Position numbers and translations under genes: made by a program
Notes under the pieces: generated by a model
The model's input: the letters and a program-made list of their open reading frames with translations, nothing else
Told to the model about the DNA's origin: nothing
Databases searched by the model: none
Shown here: positions 34,588-43,336 of the stretch, piece after piece
Layout of the letters: each line of letters begins with the position of its first letter
How positions within the stretch are numbered: position 1 is the stretch's first letter
Assembly: GCA_021732285.1 (NCBI GenBank)
Contig: JAKFVH010000231.1
Coordinates: forward strand, 1-52,035
From: Reyranella sp.
GTDB lineage: Bacteria; Pseudomonadota; Alphaproteobacteria; Reyranellales; Reyranellaceae
Direction: 5' to 3'
DNA length: 52,035 nt

Positions 34588-36399
34588 ATGCCCGACGCCA
34601 CGCTGAAGAACGCCCCGACGGCCTGCGATCCGGTCACGCTCGAGATCGTGCGCGGCGCCGTTCGCGCCGCACAGGCCGAGATGGAGGCGCTGATCGAGCG
34701 CACGGCCATCTCCGCCTTCATCCGCGAGAAGAAGGATTTTTACACCGCCCTGTTCGACGCCGACGGCATCATGGCGGTGGGCTCGAACCTGCCGGTGTTC
34801 GGCGACATCTGCAGCCCGGTGTTTCGCGATTTCCCGCCCGACACCATGCGGCCGGGCGACCTCTACTGGTACAACGACTGCTACGGCTCGCGCGGCGCCA
34901 TCTCGCATTCCAACGACCAGGTGCTTCTGGCGCCGGTGTTCCACGATGGCCGCCGCTGCGGCTTCGTCATGGGCTGGGCGCACTTCTCCGACATCGGCGG
35001 GCTGCGCGCCGGCTCGATCAGCCCCGACACCACCGACATCTTCCAGGAAGGCATCATCGTCCCGCCGACCAAGCTGATAGACGCCGGCGTCACCAACGAG
35101 GGGACGCTAAAAATCTTCTTCCGCAATTCGCGCTTCCCCGAGCAGAACATGGGCGACATGCGGGCGCTGATGGCGAGCACGACCCTTGGCGTCAAGCGCA
35201 TCGAGGAGATCGCGGCTCGCTTCAGCACGGACGTGCTGGCCGACGGCCTGCGCCAGCTCGTGGCGCGCACCCGCACGCTCGTACGCGCCAAGCTCGCCGA
35301 AACCTTCGACTACGGCACCCATCGCTTCACCGATGCGATCGATTCCGACGGCCATGGCAACGGCCCGTTCCATCTGCGCCTGGCCCTGACGCGCGAGCAC
35401 GGTCCCGACGGCGAGGACCGCTTCATCTTCGACGCCACCGCGACCGACGACCAGTCGCCGGGCCCGGTTAACCTGCTGCTGAACCCCGACGTCCCTGGGA
35501 CGGCGCTGTCGATGTTCTACCTGGGCGGCGATCCGGCGCAGGTCTGCAATGCCGGCGGCCCGCAGGCGCTCGACGAGGTGCGACTGCGCGAAGGCTCGCT
35601 GCTGTGGCCGAAATTCCCTGCCCCGCTCGGCATGCGCGGCCTCACCCTGATGCGTTTCCTGGCGGCGGTGAACGGACTGATCAACGTCGCCGGCGGCAAG
35701 GCGCCAGCCGCGCATTCGGCCTACGTGATCTCCTTCCTGCGCGGCACCTTCCGCAACGACAAGGGTGAATTGGAACCCTTCCTGATGTCCGACGGCATCG
35801 GCGTCGGCTGGGGCGCGCGGCCCTACGCCGACGGCACCGACGCCGTCTATTTCGTGGCCCAGGAGAACTATCCCGTCGAATTCCTCGAGACCGGCTATCC
35901 GGTGCGGCTCCGCGCCTACGGCATCCTGGTCGATTCCTGCGGCGCAGGGCGCTATCGCGGCGGCTGCGGCATCGTACGCGAGTACGACATCCTGGCCGAG
36001 GAAGCGGTGCTCGCCGTCCGCATTGACAGCATCAAGAATCCGCCGTGGGGCATCGATGGCGGCATGGCGGGCGGCACCGGCCGTGTCGTGGTGAATCCCG
36101 GCACCAACCATGAGCGCGTGCTGGCGCCCCTGTCCGACGGCAACGTGCTGAAGCATGGCGACGTGCTGCGCATCGAGACCGGCGGCGGCGGCGGCCACGG
36201 TCATCCCTTCGACCGGCCGCCGGAAATGGTGGCCGAGGACGTGGCCGGCGGCTTCGTGACAGCCGAGACCGCGCAGCGTCTCTATGGCGTCGTCCTCGTC
36301 GACGGCGCGGTCGACAAGGCTGCCACCGCCAAGCTGCGCACCAAGCGGCCCGAGACCAAGGCTTTCCACCGCCACGCCTATGTCGACAGCCTTGGCTGA
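34588..36399 (+). CDS. hyuB: Hydantoinase B / 5-oxoprolinase-type catalytic subunit
   Basis: This 603-residue HyuB-family protein opens with DPVTLEIVRGAVRAAQAEME and contains GDLYWYNDCYGSRGAISHSND, MGWAHFSDIGGLRAGSISPD, DIFQEGIIVPPTKLIDAG and the glycine-rich end GGGGGHGHPFDRPPEMVAED, all family hallmarks. HyuA and HyuB together hydrolyse hydantoin-like or oxoproline-like rings (or carboxylate acetone) using ATP. It overlaps hyuA by 20 bases. Following a monooxygenase-importer operon, it probably opens or activates a ring in the imported compound; the exact substrate is not predictable. Confidence 0.93.
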   Translation: MPDATLKNAPTACDPVTLEIVRGAVRAAQAEMEALIERTAISAFIREKKDFYTALFDADGIMAVGSNLPVFGDICSPVFRDFPPDTMRPGDLYWYNDCYGSRGAISHSNDQVLLAPVFHDGRRCGFVMGWAHFSDIGGLRAGSISPDTTDIFQEGIIVPPTKLIDAGVTNEGTLKIFFRNSRFPEQNMGDMRALMASTTLGVKRIEEIAARFSTDVLADGLRQLVARTRTLVRAKLAETFDYGTHRFTDAIDSDGHGNGPFHLRLALTREHGPDGEDRFIFDATATDDQSPGPVNLLLNPDVPGTALSMFYLGGDPAQVCNAGGPQALDEVRLREGSLLWPKFPAPLGMRGLTLMRFLAAVNGLINVAGGKAPAAHSAYVISFLRGTFRNDKGELEPFLMSDGIGVGWGARPYADGTDAVYFVAQENYPVEFLETGYPVRLRAYGILVDSCGAGRYRGGCGIVREYDILAEEAVLAVRIDSIKNPPWGIDGGMAGGTGRVVVNPGTNHERVLAPLSDGNVLKHGDVLRIETGGGGGHGHPFDRPPEMVAEDVAGGFVTAETAQRLYGVVLVDGAVDKAATAKLRTKRPETKAFHRHAYVDSLG

Positions 36400-38413
36400 C
36401 ACATCGCTCGCGGTCGCCGTCGACATCGGCGGCACCTTCACCGACATTGCCCTGTACGACGCGAAGAGCGGGCAGATCTGGCGCGCCAAGACGCCGAGCG
36501 TGCCGGCCGATCCCAGCCAGGCCTTTTTAACCGGCGTGCGCCTGGCCCTGGAAGACGCCGGACGTGCGGCGACGACCTTGGGCCGCGTGCTGCACGGCAC
36601 GACCGTCGCCACCAACATGATCCTCGAGGACAAGGGCGCACGCACCGCCCTGGTGACGACCAAGGGTTTCCGCCACGTGCTGGCGATCGGCCGCCAGGAC
36701 ATCCCGCGCCGCGCCAACTACCTCGCCTGGGTGAAGCCGCCGCGCCCGGTGCCGGCCTCGCGCGTGTTCGAGGTGCGCGAACGCATCGGCGCTGGCGGCG
36801 CGGTCGTCGAGGCGCTGGACGAAGCGAGCGTCCAGGCCGCAGCTGAAGCCTGCCGCGCCCAGAAGGCCGAGGCGGTGGCCGTCTGCCTCCTGCATTCCTT
36901 CGCCAACCCCGTACACGAGCGGCGCGTGGCCGAGCTTTTACACGCGGCGTTGCCCGGCGTCGCGGTGACCGCTTCGTCCGACGTGCTGCCGGTGGTGCGC
37001 GAATACGAGCGGTCACTGGCGACGGTCCTCAACGCGCTGGTGATGCCGGGCGTCGCGACCTACGTGTCGCGGCTGGAAGATCGCCTGGCCGAGGAGAACG
37101 TCGAGGCGCCGCTGCTCTACATGCAGTCCAACGGCGGCGTGGCGGGCGGCGCCACCATCCGCCGCGCGCCGGCGCTGACCGCACTGTCGGGCCCGGCGGC
37201 GGGCGTAGTGGGCGCGCGCGACGTCGCCGCGGCCTGCGGGATCAAGGACATCATCACCGTCGATATCGGCGGCACCAGCGCCGACATCTGCCTGATCAAG
37301 AACGGCACGATCGCGCTCACGCAGCACGGCCATGTCGGTGAATGGCCCCTGCCTTTGCCCATGGTCGACATGGTGACCATCGGCGCGGGCGGTGGCTCGA
37401 TCGCCAAGGTGGCCGACGGCACGCTGACCGTGGGCCCGCAGAGCGCCGGCGCCGATCCCGGCCCTGCCGCCTATGGCCGCGGCGGCACGCATGCCACGGT
37501 GACCGACGCTCATGTCGTCCTGGGCCATCTGCCGGCGAAGTTGCTGGGCGGGCGCATGGCACTCGACGCCGACGCTGCGGCGCGGGCCATCGACAGCAAC
37601 GTCGCGCGGCCGCTCGGCCTCGGCCGCGAGGAAGCGGCGCGCGGCATGCTGGCCATCCTCGACAACAACATGATGGGCGCCTTGCGCATCGTTTCGGTCG
37701 AGCGCGGCCACGACCCGCGCGACTTCACGCTGGTGCCATTCGGCGGCGCCGGCCCCCTGCACGGATGTGCCCTGGCCGAGCTTTTGGGCATCCGCCGCGT
37801 GCTGGTACCAACGGCACCCGGTGTCCTATGCGCCGACGGCCTTTTAGCCGCCGACCTCAAGGCCGACTTCAGCCGCACCCTGCCGCGAACAGGCAAGGTC
37901 GACATCGATGCAGCACGCGCAATCTACACGGAGCTGTCGCAACAGGCCGACGACTGGCTCGCCAAGGAGAAGGTGGCGTCGGCCGACCGCAAACAGACCC
38001 GCGTCGCGCTCATGCGTTACCACGGCCAGGGCGGCGAGGTTTCAGTCGGCTGGGTCGACGACGCGGCCGGTGTTGAGGCGGCCTTCGGCGCGGCGCATGA
38101 AAGCCTCTACGGCTTCAAGCTCGAGTCGCCGATCGAGCTGGTGACCTTGCGCATCGAGGCGACGGGCCGCATGCCGGCGCCGCAGCGGCCAGTGCTGCGC
38201 GCCGGCAGCGGTGCGAAGCCGCGAGGCCATCACACCGTCCATTTCGCGTCGGGAACGACCGAGGTGCCGCTCTACGATCGCGCCACGCTGGGTGACGGCG
38301 ACCGCATCGACGGTCCCGCCATCATCACGCAGCTCGACGCCACGACCCTGATCGGTCCCGGCTGGTCAGGCGAGGTCCATCCCTCGGGCGCGATCCTTCT
38401 AGAATCTCACTGA
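36380..38413 (+). CDS. hyuA: Hydantoinase A / N-methylhydantoinase ATP-dependent subunit
   Basis: This 677-residue ASKHA-fold subunit binds ATP through VAVDIGGTFTDIALYD at 11-26 and DIGGTSADICLI near 299. HGTTVATNMIL, LTALSGPAAGVVGARDV and GADPGPAAYGRGG are also present, with the late HDPRDFTLVPFGGAGPLHGC. It would phosphorylate the substrate for HyuB. ATG at 36380 lies inside hyuB and keeps the full N-terminal strand; earlier in-frame sequence is hyuB out of frame. Its last 7 bases overlap the end of the convergent LLM 3 gene, leaving no room for a terminator. Confidence 0.93.
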   Translation: MSTALADTSLAVAVDIGGTFTDIALYDAKSGQIWRAKTPSVPADPSQAFLTGVRLALEDAGRAATTLGRVLHGTTVATNMILEDKGARTALVTTKGFRHVLAIGRQDIPRRANYLAWVKPPRPVPASRVFEVRERIGAGGAVVEALDEASVQAAAEACRAQKAEAVAVCLLHSFANPVHERRVAELLHAALPGVAVTASSDVLPVVREYERSLATVLNALVMPGVATYVSRLEDRLAEENVEAPLLYMQSNGGVAGGATIRRAPALTALSGPAAGVVGARDVAAACGIKDIITVDIGGTSADICLIKNGTIALTQHGHVGEWPLPLPMVDMVTIGAGGGSIAKVADGTLTVGPQSAGADPGPAAYGRGGTHATVTDAHVVLGHLPAKLLGGRMALDADAAARAIDSNVARPLGLGREEAARGMLAILDNNMMGALRIVSVERGHDPRDFTLVPFGGAGPLHGCALAELLGIRRVLVPTAPGVLCADGLLAADLKADFSRTLPRTGKVDIDAARAIYTELSQQADDWLAKEKVASADRKQTRVALMRYHGQGGEVSVGWVDDAAGVEAAFGAAHESLYGFKLESPIELVTLRIEATGRMPAPQRPVLRAGSGAKPRGHHTVHFASGTTEVPLYDRATLGDGDRIDGPAIITQLDATTLIGPGWSGEVHPSGAILLESH

Positions 38414-39774
38414 GCGGCGCCGGCAAGTCGCGCCAGGTGATGGCGATTGACCGGCTTGGGCAGGCCGAGATTGCCGCGCAGGGTCGTGGCCTCGTACTCC
38501 GTGCGGAAGAGACCGCGGTGTTGCAGCTCGGGGATGACCATATCGACGAAATCCCGCAGCGAGCCAGGCAGCCAGGCCGGCATGACGTTGAAGCCGTCGG
38601 CCGCACCGTCCTTGAACCAGTGCTCCATCTCGTCGGCCACCTGGGAGGGTGTGCCGATCGACAACGCATGGCCGCGCGGGCCGGCGTTGGCCAGGCACAG
38701 CTCCCAGAAGGTGAGCTTGTCGCGCCGCGCTTGCTCGAGCAGCAGGCGCTGGCGGCTCAGAGGTCCGTTGGTATCGGCCATCTCCGGCACCGGTCCGTCG
38801 AGCGGGATCTTGTCGAGGCCGTGCACGCCGATCGTGTGTTCCAGGATCGAGATGCCGACCGGCTTCTGGATCAGCGATTGCAGGTAGTCGTACTTCTCCT
38901 GCGCCTCCGACGCCGTCGGCGCCACCACCGGATAGAAGCCCGGCATCACCTTGACCTGATCCTGCGAGCGACCGAAGCGCGGGATGCGCAGGCGCACGTC
39001 GTCATAGAACTCCTTGGCCTGCTCGAAGGTCGTGGCCGCGGTGAACACCAGCTCGGCGAGACGCGCCGCAACGTCGCGTCCGGTGCCCGAGGCGCCGGCC
39101 TGCACCAGCACCGGCCGGCCCTGCGGCGAGCAGGCGACGTTGAGCGGCCCGCGCACCTGGAAGTGCGTCCCCTTGTGGTTCAGCACATGCATCTTGGCGG
39201 GATCGAAGAAGTGGCCCGCCTCCTTGTCGCGGATGAAGGCGTCCTCGTCCCAGCTGTCCCACAGGCCGTTGACCACGTCGGCGAACTCGATCGCACGGTC
39301 GTAGCGATCGCCGTGGCTGAGATGCTCCTCGCGGGAGTAATTCAGCGCGTCCTGCTCGTTGTTCGAAGTCACGAGGTTCCAGCCCGAGCGGCCGCCGCTG
39401 ATCTGGTCGAGCGAGGCGAACTGGCGGGCAAGCGTATAGGGCTCGTTGAAGGTCGTGGTCGAGGTCGCGACCAGGCCGAGGTTCTTGGTCACCGCGGCCA
39501 GGGCCGACAGGATCGTCATGGGCTCGAACTTGACCACCTTGCCCATGCGGCCGCGCGAATCGGCGCTGCCCTTCAGGTTCACCGCGGCGGTGTCGGCGAG
39601 GAACAGGAGATCGAACTTGCCGCGTTCGGCGAGCTCGGCCGTCTCCACCATCTCAGAGAAGCGGGCGCCCGAGTGCATGTGGGCCTCGGGATGACGCCAG
39701 GCCGCGACGTGTTGGCCCGTCTCGTGCACGAAGGCTCCGAGACGCATCATGCGTTTTGATGGCGAGGGAGACAC
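38407..39774 (-). CDS. NtaA/SnaA/DszA-family FMN-dependent monooxygenase (LLM 3)
   Basis: This 455-residue homologue of LLM 1 and 2 has LLFLADTAAVN in place of MFFQDSV, TTTFNEPYTLARQFASLDQI, SGGRSGWNLVTSNNEQDALN, and the ending VIPELQHRGLFRTEYEATTL. It is more distant from LLM 1 and 2 than they are from each other. GTG at 39774 is chosen because GGAGAG lies 6 bases upstream; tandem ATGs at 39745-39750 would remove 8 residues. It is convergent with hyuA and divergent from the dioxygenase at 39912. Confidence 0.9.
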   Translation of the reverse strand: MSPSPSKRMMRLGAFVHETGQHVAAWRHPEAHMHSGARFSEMVETAELAERGKFDLLFLADTAAVNLKGSADSRGRMGKVVKFEPMTILSALAAVTKNLGLVATSTTTFNEPYTLARQFASLDQISGGRSGWNLVTSNNEQDALNYSREEHLSHGDRYDRAIEFADVVNGLWDSWDEDAFIRDKEAGHFFDPAKMHVLNHKGTHFQVRGPLNVACSPQGRPVLVQAGASGTGRDVAARLAELVFTAATTFEQAKEFYDDVRLRIPRFGRSQDQVKVMPGFYPVVAPTASEAQEKYDYLQSLIQKPVGISILEHTIGVHGLDKIPLDGPVPEMADTNGPLSRQRLLLEQARRDKLTFWELCLANAGPRGHALSIGTPSQVADEMEHWFKDGAADGFNVMPAWLPGSLRDFVDMVIPELQHRGLFRTEYEATTLRGNLGLPKPVNRHHLARLAGAAQ

Positions 39775-39911
39775 GGGTCGCTCTCCGGTTTGGCCTGCGG
39801 ACGGTGCGAAAATCGACGCAACTCCTATACCATTCCGGCATGGGAGGTCGCGATACCGCCGCGCGTCCGATCGGCTAAGGTAGCCGCCAATTGGGTAAGG
39901 AGCACGAACTG

Positions 39912-40886
39912 ATGGACACGTCGGTCGAGGTCGCGAGCCAGCAGACCCTGCCGGTCATCTCGTTCGCCGGTCGGAACGAGGAAGCGCTGGCGCGGCAGCT
40001 CGACCAGGCCTTTTCCGGTATCGGTTTCTGCTATTTCAGCGACATCGGCGTCGATCCGGCCGTGGTGGCGGGCGTTTTCGAGGCCTCGCGGCGCTTCCAT
40101 GCCCAGCCGCGCTCCGCCAAGGATGCGATCGCCATGAACCGCTTCCACCGCGGCTACATGGCGCCCAAGACCTCGATCATCCAGACATCCAGCGTCGCCA
40201 AGGTGACCAAGCCGAACGATTCGGAATCGTTCATGCTGATGCACGAGGTTTCGCCCGACGATCCGCGCTTCGGCCGGCCGCTCGACGGACCCAACCTGTG
40301 GCCCAACCTGCCGGGCTTCCGCGAGGCGGTCGTCGCCTACGAGCAGGCGATGCACGACTTCTCCCTGCGCCTGCTGCGGCCGCTCGCCCTGGCGCTGGGC
40401 CTGCCGCGCGACTGGTTCCTGCCCTTCTTCGAGCAGCCGACGACCTTCTTGCGGCTGCTGCACTATCCGCCGCAGGCCAAGGATGCGGCCGACGATGCTT
40501 TCGGCTCGGCGCCGCACACCGACTACGGCTTCGTCACCATCCTCAGCCAGGACAACAGCGGCGGCCTGGAAGTGCGCCGCAGCGACGGCACCTGGCTGGC
40601 CGCGCCGCCGATCGCCGGCACCTGGGTGGTCAACGTCGCCGACATGCTGTCGCGCTGGACCAACGGCCGCTGGCAGTCGACGCCGCATCGGGTGAAGAAC
40701 CTGTCGGGTGGCGATCGATATTCCTGCCCCTACTTCTTCGACATGTCGATGGACAGCACCGTCGAGGTGCTGCCGACCTGCCAGGATTCCAGCCATCCGG
40801 CGAAATGGCCGGCAGTGCGCTACGGCGATTATCTGCTGGAGCGGCTGGACAAGAACTACGCCTACCGCCAGCCGGTATCGGCATGA
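39912..40886 (+). CDS. Isopenicillin N synthase-like 2-oxoglutarate/Fe(II) oxygenase
   Basis: This 324-residue non-haem iron oxygenase has iron ligands H202 and D204 (PHTDYGFVTIL) and H259 (STPHRVKNL), with the R-x-S co-substrate motif at R269-S271 (RYSCPYF). The N-terminal TLPVISFAG and GFCYFSDIGV are typical of the plant/IPNS-type subfamily. Such enzymes hydroxylate, desaturate or cyclise small molecules in the cytoplasm. ATG 39912 is preceded by AAGGAG at 9 bases; the frame is open from 39891, but this site decides the start. The stop overlaps the livF start (ATGA), tying it to transporter system 2. Confidence 0.9.
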   Translation: MDTSVEVASQQTLPVISFAGRNEEALARQLDQAFSGIGFCYFSDIGVDPAVVAGVFEASRRFHAQPRSAKDAIAMNRFHRGYMAPKTSIIQTSSVAKVTKPNDSESFMLMHEVSPDDPRFGRPLDGPNLWPNLPGFREAVVAYEQAMHDFSLRLLRPLALALGLPRDWFLPFFEQPTTFLRLLHYPPQAKDAADDAFGSAPHTDYGFVTILSQDNSGGLEVRRSDGTWLAAPPIAGTWVVNVADMLSRWTNGRWQSTPHRVKNLSGGDRYSCPYFFDMSMDSTVEVLPTCQDSSHPAKWPAVRYGDYLLERLDKNYAYRQPVSA

Positions 40887-41596
40887 GCGAGAGCCTGCTC
40901 GACGTCTCCAAGCTCGCCTTCGCCTATGACGGCGCGGCGGCCGTGCGCGACGTGTCGCTTTCCGTCCAGCCCGGCGAGATCGTGGCGCTGCTGGGCGCCA
41001 ATGGCGCGGGCAAGTCGACGACGGTGCGCATGATCGCGGGCGTGCTGACGCCGCAGAAGGGCGACATCCGCTTCGCGGGCGAGATGCTGACCGGCTCGCC
41101 GAGCCACGTCGTGGTGCGCCGCGGCATCACGCTGGTGCCCGAGGGCCGGCTGGTCTTCCCGCAGATGACGGTGATGGAGAACCTGCAGCTCGGCGCGCAC
41201 ATCAAGCAGCGCGGCGAGGTCGCGGCCCTGGTCGAAAAGGCCTTCACCCTCTTTCCGCGCCTGGCCGAGCGGCGCAACCAGCTCGCGGGCTCGATGAGCG
41301 GCGGCGAGCAGCAGATGCTGGCCATCGCGCGCGGACTGATGGCCGAGCCGCGACTGATCATCCTCGACGAGCCGTCGCTCGGCCTGATGCCCATCGTCAC
41401 CCAGGAGGTGTTCCGGCTGATCGAGGCGGTGAACAAGAGCGGCATCGGCGTGCTGCTGGTCGAGCAGAACCTGCACCAGTCGCTGCGCATCGCCCATCGC
41501 GGCTACGTGCTGGAGAAGGGCGCGGTCGTGCTGTCCGGCACCGGCCAGGAGCTTTTGGCCGACGCCTACGTGCAGAAGGCTTTTCTGGGTCGATAG
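40883..41596 (+). CDS. livF: ABC transporter ATP-binding protein LivF (system 2)
   Basis: This 237-residue ATPase has Walker A GANGAGKST (38-46), signature SGSMSGGEQQMLAIARGLMA-like near 140, Walker B LIILDEPSLGL, and LLVEQNLHQSL after it. It is clearly of the LivF branch. Its partners livHMG and the binding protein lie at 42614-46595 on the opposite strand, which lack their own livF, so this gene probably completes that system although it is transcribed with the dioxygenase. It ends 8 bases from the convergent methyltransferase stop. Confidence 0.93.
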   Translation: MSESLLDVSKLAFAYDGAAAVRDVSLSVQPGEIVALLGANGAGKSTTVRMIAGVLTPQKGDIRFAGEMLTGSPSHVVVRRGITLVPEGRLVFPQMTVMENLQLGAHIKQRGEVAALVEKAFTLFPRLAERRNQLAGSMSGGEQQMLAIARGLMAEPRLIILDEPSLGLMPIVTQEVFRLIEAVNKSGIGVLLVEQNLHQSLRIAHRGYVLEKGAVVLSGTGQELLADAYVQKAFLGR

Positions 41597-41604
41597 AGAC
41601 CACG

Positions 41605-42393
41605 TTACTTCGGCAGGAACCCTTTTATCGCGTGCGCGCGTGCGCCGTAGGTGATCCTTCCTTCGGCATCCGCGGGGAGAGCCGCACGCACACGACTCAT
41701 AAGTGTCTCGAGGTCTCCTGCTGCCATCGCGGCGACGACGGGGCCGACCGAAGGAAACTTGAGCTGGGTCATCCAGAATTCGTCAAAATCCGGGAAGGTC
41801 CGCTGCACGGCAATCTCCCGCGTCTCCACAGCCTCCAGTCCGGCGCCTGTCCACAAATCTCGCAGGGCTTCCATTCCGGAGGCTTCCATCCGAGGCGGGC
41901 GCGACGGCGCAAAGCCCATCGCTCGTATTTCGACCAGGATTGGATCTACTGGAAAGCCGCCGCCGAGCATGTCCCACATGTAGGTCGCGACAGTGCCGCC
42001 CGGCCTGACTACTCGAACCATTTCCGCTATGCCTTTGGCCGGATCGGGAACGAAGATAAGCACCAACGCCATGACGGCGGCATCGAACCTGCCGGCAGGA
42101 AACGGAAGGGCCATCGCGTCGCCGTGGCGAAATTCAACCACGCGTGATGTCGATCGTGTACGGGCAAAGGCGAGCTGCCCTTCGGACGGATCAATCCCCT
42201 GAACCTCCGCCGGGGCGCATCGTTCGACCAACAACTGCGTGAAGGCCCCGTTGCCGCAGCCGACGTCGATCCATCGCAAACCCGAAAGCGGCGCCAGCCA
42301 GTCGAGGAAGATCTCGCCGGCGAATCGGCTCCAGATCCCCATCATCTGCTCATAGGCAGCACCGTCATCGAAGCGAATCTTCTGCTCGACCAT
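41605..42393 (-). CDS. Class I SAM-dependent methyltransferase (Methyltransf_11/UbiE-like)
   Basis: This 262-residue protein has motif I LRWIDVGCGNGAF near 40-52, the acidic motif II VQGIDPSEGQLAFA, DAMALPFPAGRFDAAVMALV and the post-motif RVVRPGGTVATYMWDM. It would methylate a small molecule in the cytoplasm. GGGAGG lies 6-7 bases before the ATG. It sits between livF 2 and livG 2, splitting the transporter set, and is followed upstream by two perfect palindromes. Its wording and slightly lower G+C by eye differ from its neighbours, so later acquisition is possible but unproven. Confidence 0.88.
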   Translation of the reverse strand: MVEQKIRFDDGAAYEQMMGIWSRFAGEIFLDWLAPLSGLRWIDVGCGNGAFTQLLVERCAPAEVQGIDPSEGQLAFARTRSTSRVVEFRHGDAMALPFPAGRFDAAVMALVLIFVPDPAKGIAEMVRVVRPGGTVATYMWDMLGGGFPVDPILVEIRAMGFAPSRPPRMEASGMEALRDLWTGAGLEAVETREIAVQRTFPDFDEFWMTQLKFPSVGPVVAAMAAGDLETLMSRVRAALPADAEGRITYGARAHAIKGFLPK

Positions 42394-42495
42394 TGACGAC
42401 CTCCCACCTTAGCCCGTGGGTCTATCCGCTTTCACAAAGGCAGCGGACATCTTAGCAGATCAGCCAAGACGATTTTCTGAATAGAGCGCCTAGAA

Positions 42496-42533
42496 CACGA
42501 TGAGTTCAGCTGGAATCAGCTGAACTCATCGTG
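42496..42533. repeat. Perfect palindrome, 17-base arms
   Basis: CACGATGAGTTCAGCTG, a 4-base loop, and the exact complement. It lies between livG 2 (ends 42614) and the methyltransferase start (42393). No T-run follows on either strand, so it may be a REP-like unit, an mRNA 3' stabiliser for livG or an operator. Confidence 0.85.
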
Positions 42534-42563
42534 CCTGCTGCAACACGCACCACGACTGCGCGC

Positions 42564-42609
42564 GAATGCGACAAGATGGAACCCCGTGCGATTCCATCTT
42601 GTCGCATTC
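42564..42609. repeat. Perfect palindrome, 18-base arms, next to livG stop
   Basis: GAATGCGACAAGATGGAA, a 10-base loop, and the exact complement, ending 4 bases before the livG stop codon. With the neighbouring palindrome it fills the 220-base gap. Sequences with GCGACAAGATGGAA are familiar from dispersed palindromes in Bradyrhizobium-like genomes. Confidence 0.85.
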
Positions 42610-42613
42610 CGCT

Positions 42614-43336
42614 CTAATCCGGTGTCCCGAGGTACGCGGCGATCACCTGGGGGTTCTTCGATACCTCGGCCGGCGCGCCGTCGGCAATCAGTCGGCCGGC
42701 ATCGAGCACCAGGACGCGGTCGGACACTTCCATGACCGACGGCATGTCGTGCTCGACCAGTACGACCGTGACGCCACTCGCGCGAATGCGGCGCAGCACG
42801 TCGATCATGGCCGCAGTTTCGGTCGGGTTGAGGCCGGCGCAGGGCTCATCGGCCAATAGAAGGTCGGCGCGCGTGGCGATGGCACGCGCCACCTCGAGAT
42901 GGCGCAGCTGGCCGACGGTCAGCACGCTCGCGGGCTCGTCGGCGAGATGGGTCATGCCGGCAAGCGCCAGGGCCTCGCGGGTCGTCGCCGCGACGTCGCG
43001 GGCGCCCGCCTTGCCGAACAGGGCGCCGATGCGCACGTTTTCCGCCACGCTGAGGTCGCGGAACGGGCGGGCGATCTGGAAGGCGCGCGAGACGCCAAGC
43101 TCGGCGATGCGATTCGTGGCCAGCCCGGTGATTGTCCGTTCCTTGAACGAGACCGTACCGGCGGTGGGCGCGAGATAGCCCGTCACCAGGTTGAACAAGG
43201 TCGATTTGCCGGCGCCGTTGGGGCCGATGACGCTGGTGATCGAGCCCGGCTCGACGGCGAAGGAGACGTCGGAGATGGCGAGCAGGCCACGGAAGCGCTT
43301 GCTCAGCGCCTCGACGCGCAGGATGGGCGCGCTCAT
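42614..43336 (-). CDS. livG: ABC transporter ATP-binding protein LivG (system 2)
   Basis: This 240-residue ATPase has Walker A GPNGAGKST (38-46), the LivG segment ITGLATNRIAELGVSRAFQI, a variant signature LTVGQLRHLEVARAI and Walker B LLLADEPCAGLNPTE. The fold and length are normal; the signature departs from LSGGQ but keeps the central GQ. It overlaps livM by four bases and is the last gene of the operon running from the binding protein. Confidence 0.92.
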   Translation of the reverse strand: MSAPILRVEALSKRFRGLLAISDVSFAVEPGSITSVIGPNGAGKSTLFNLVTGYLAPTAGTVSFKERTITGLATNRIAELGVSRAFQIARPFRDLSVAENVRIGALFGKAGARDVAATTREALALAGMTHLADEPASVLTVGQLRHLEVARAIATRADLLLADEPCAGLNPTETAAMIDVLRRIRASGVTVVLVEHDMPSVMEVSDRVLVLDAGRLIADGAPAEVSKNPQVIAAYLGTPD

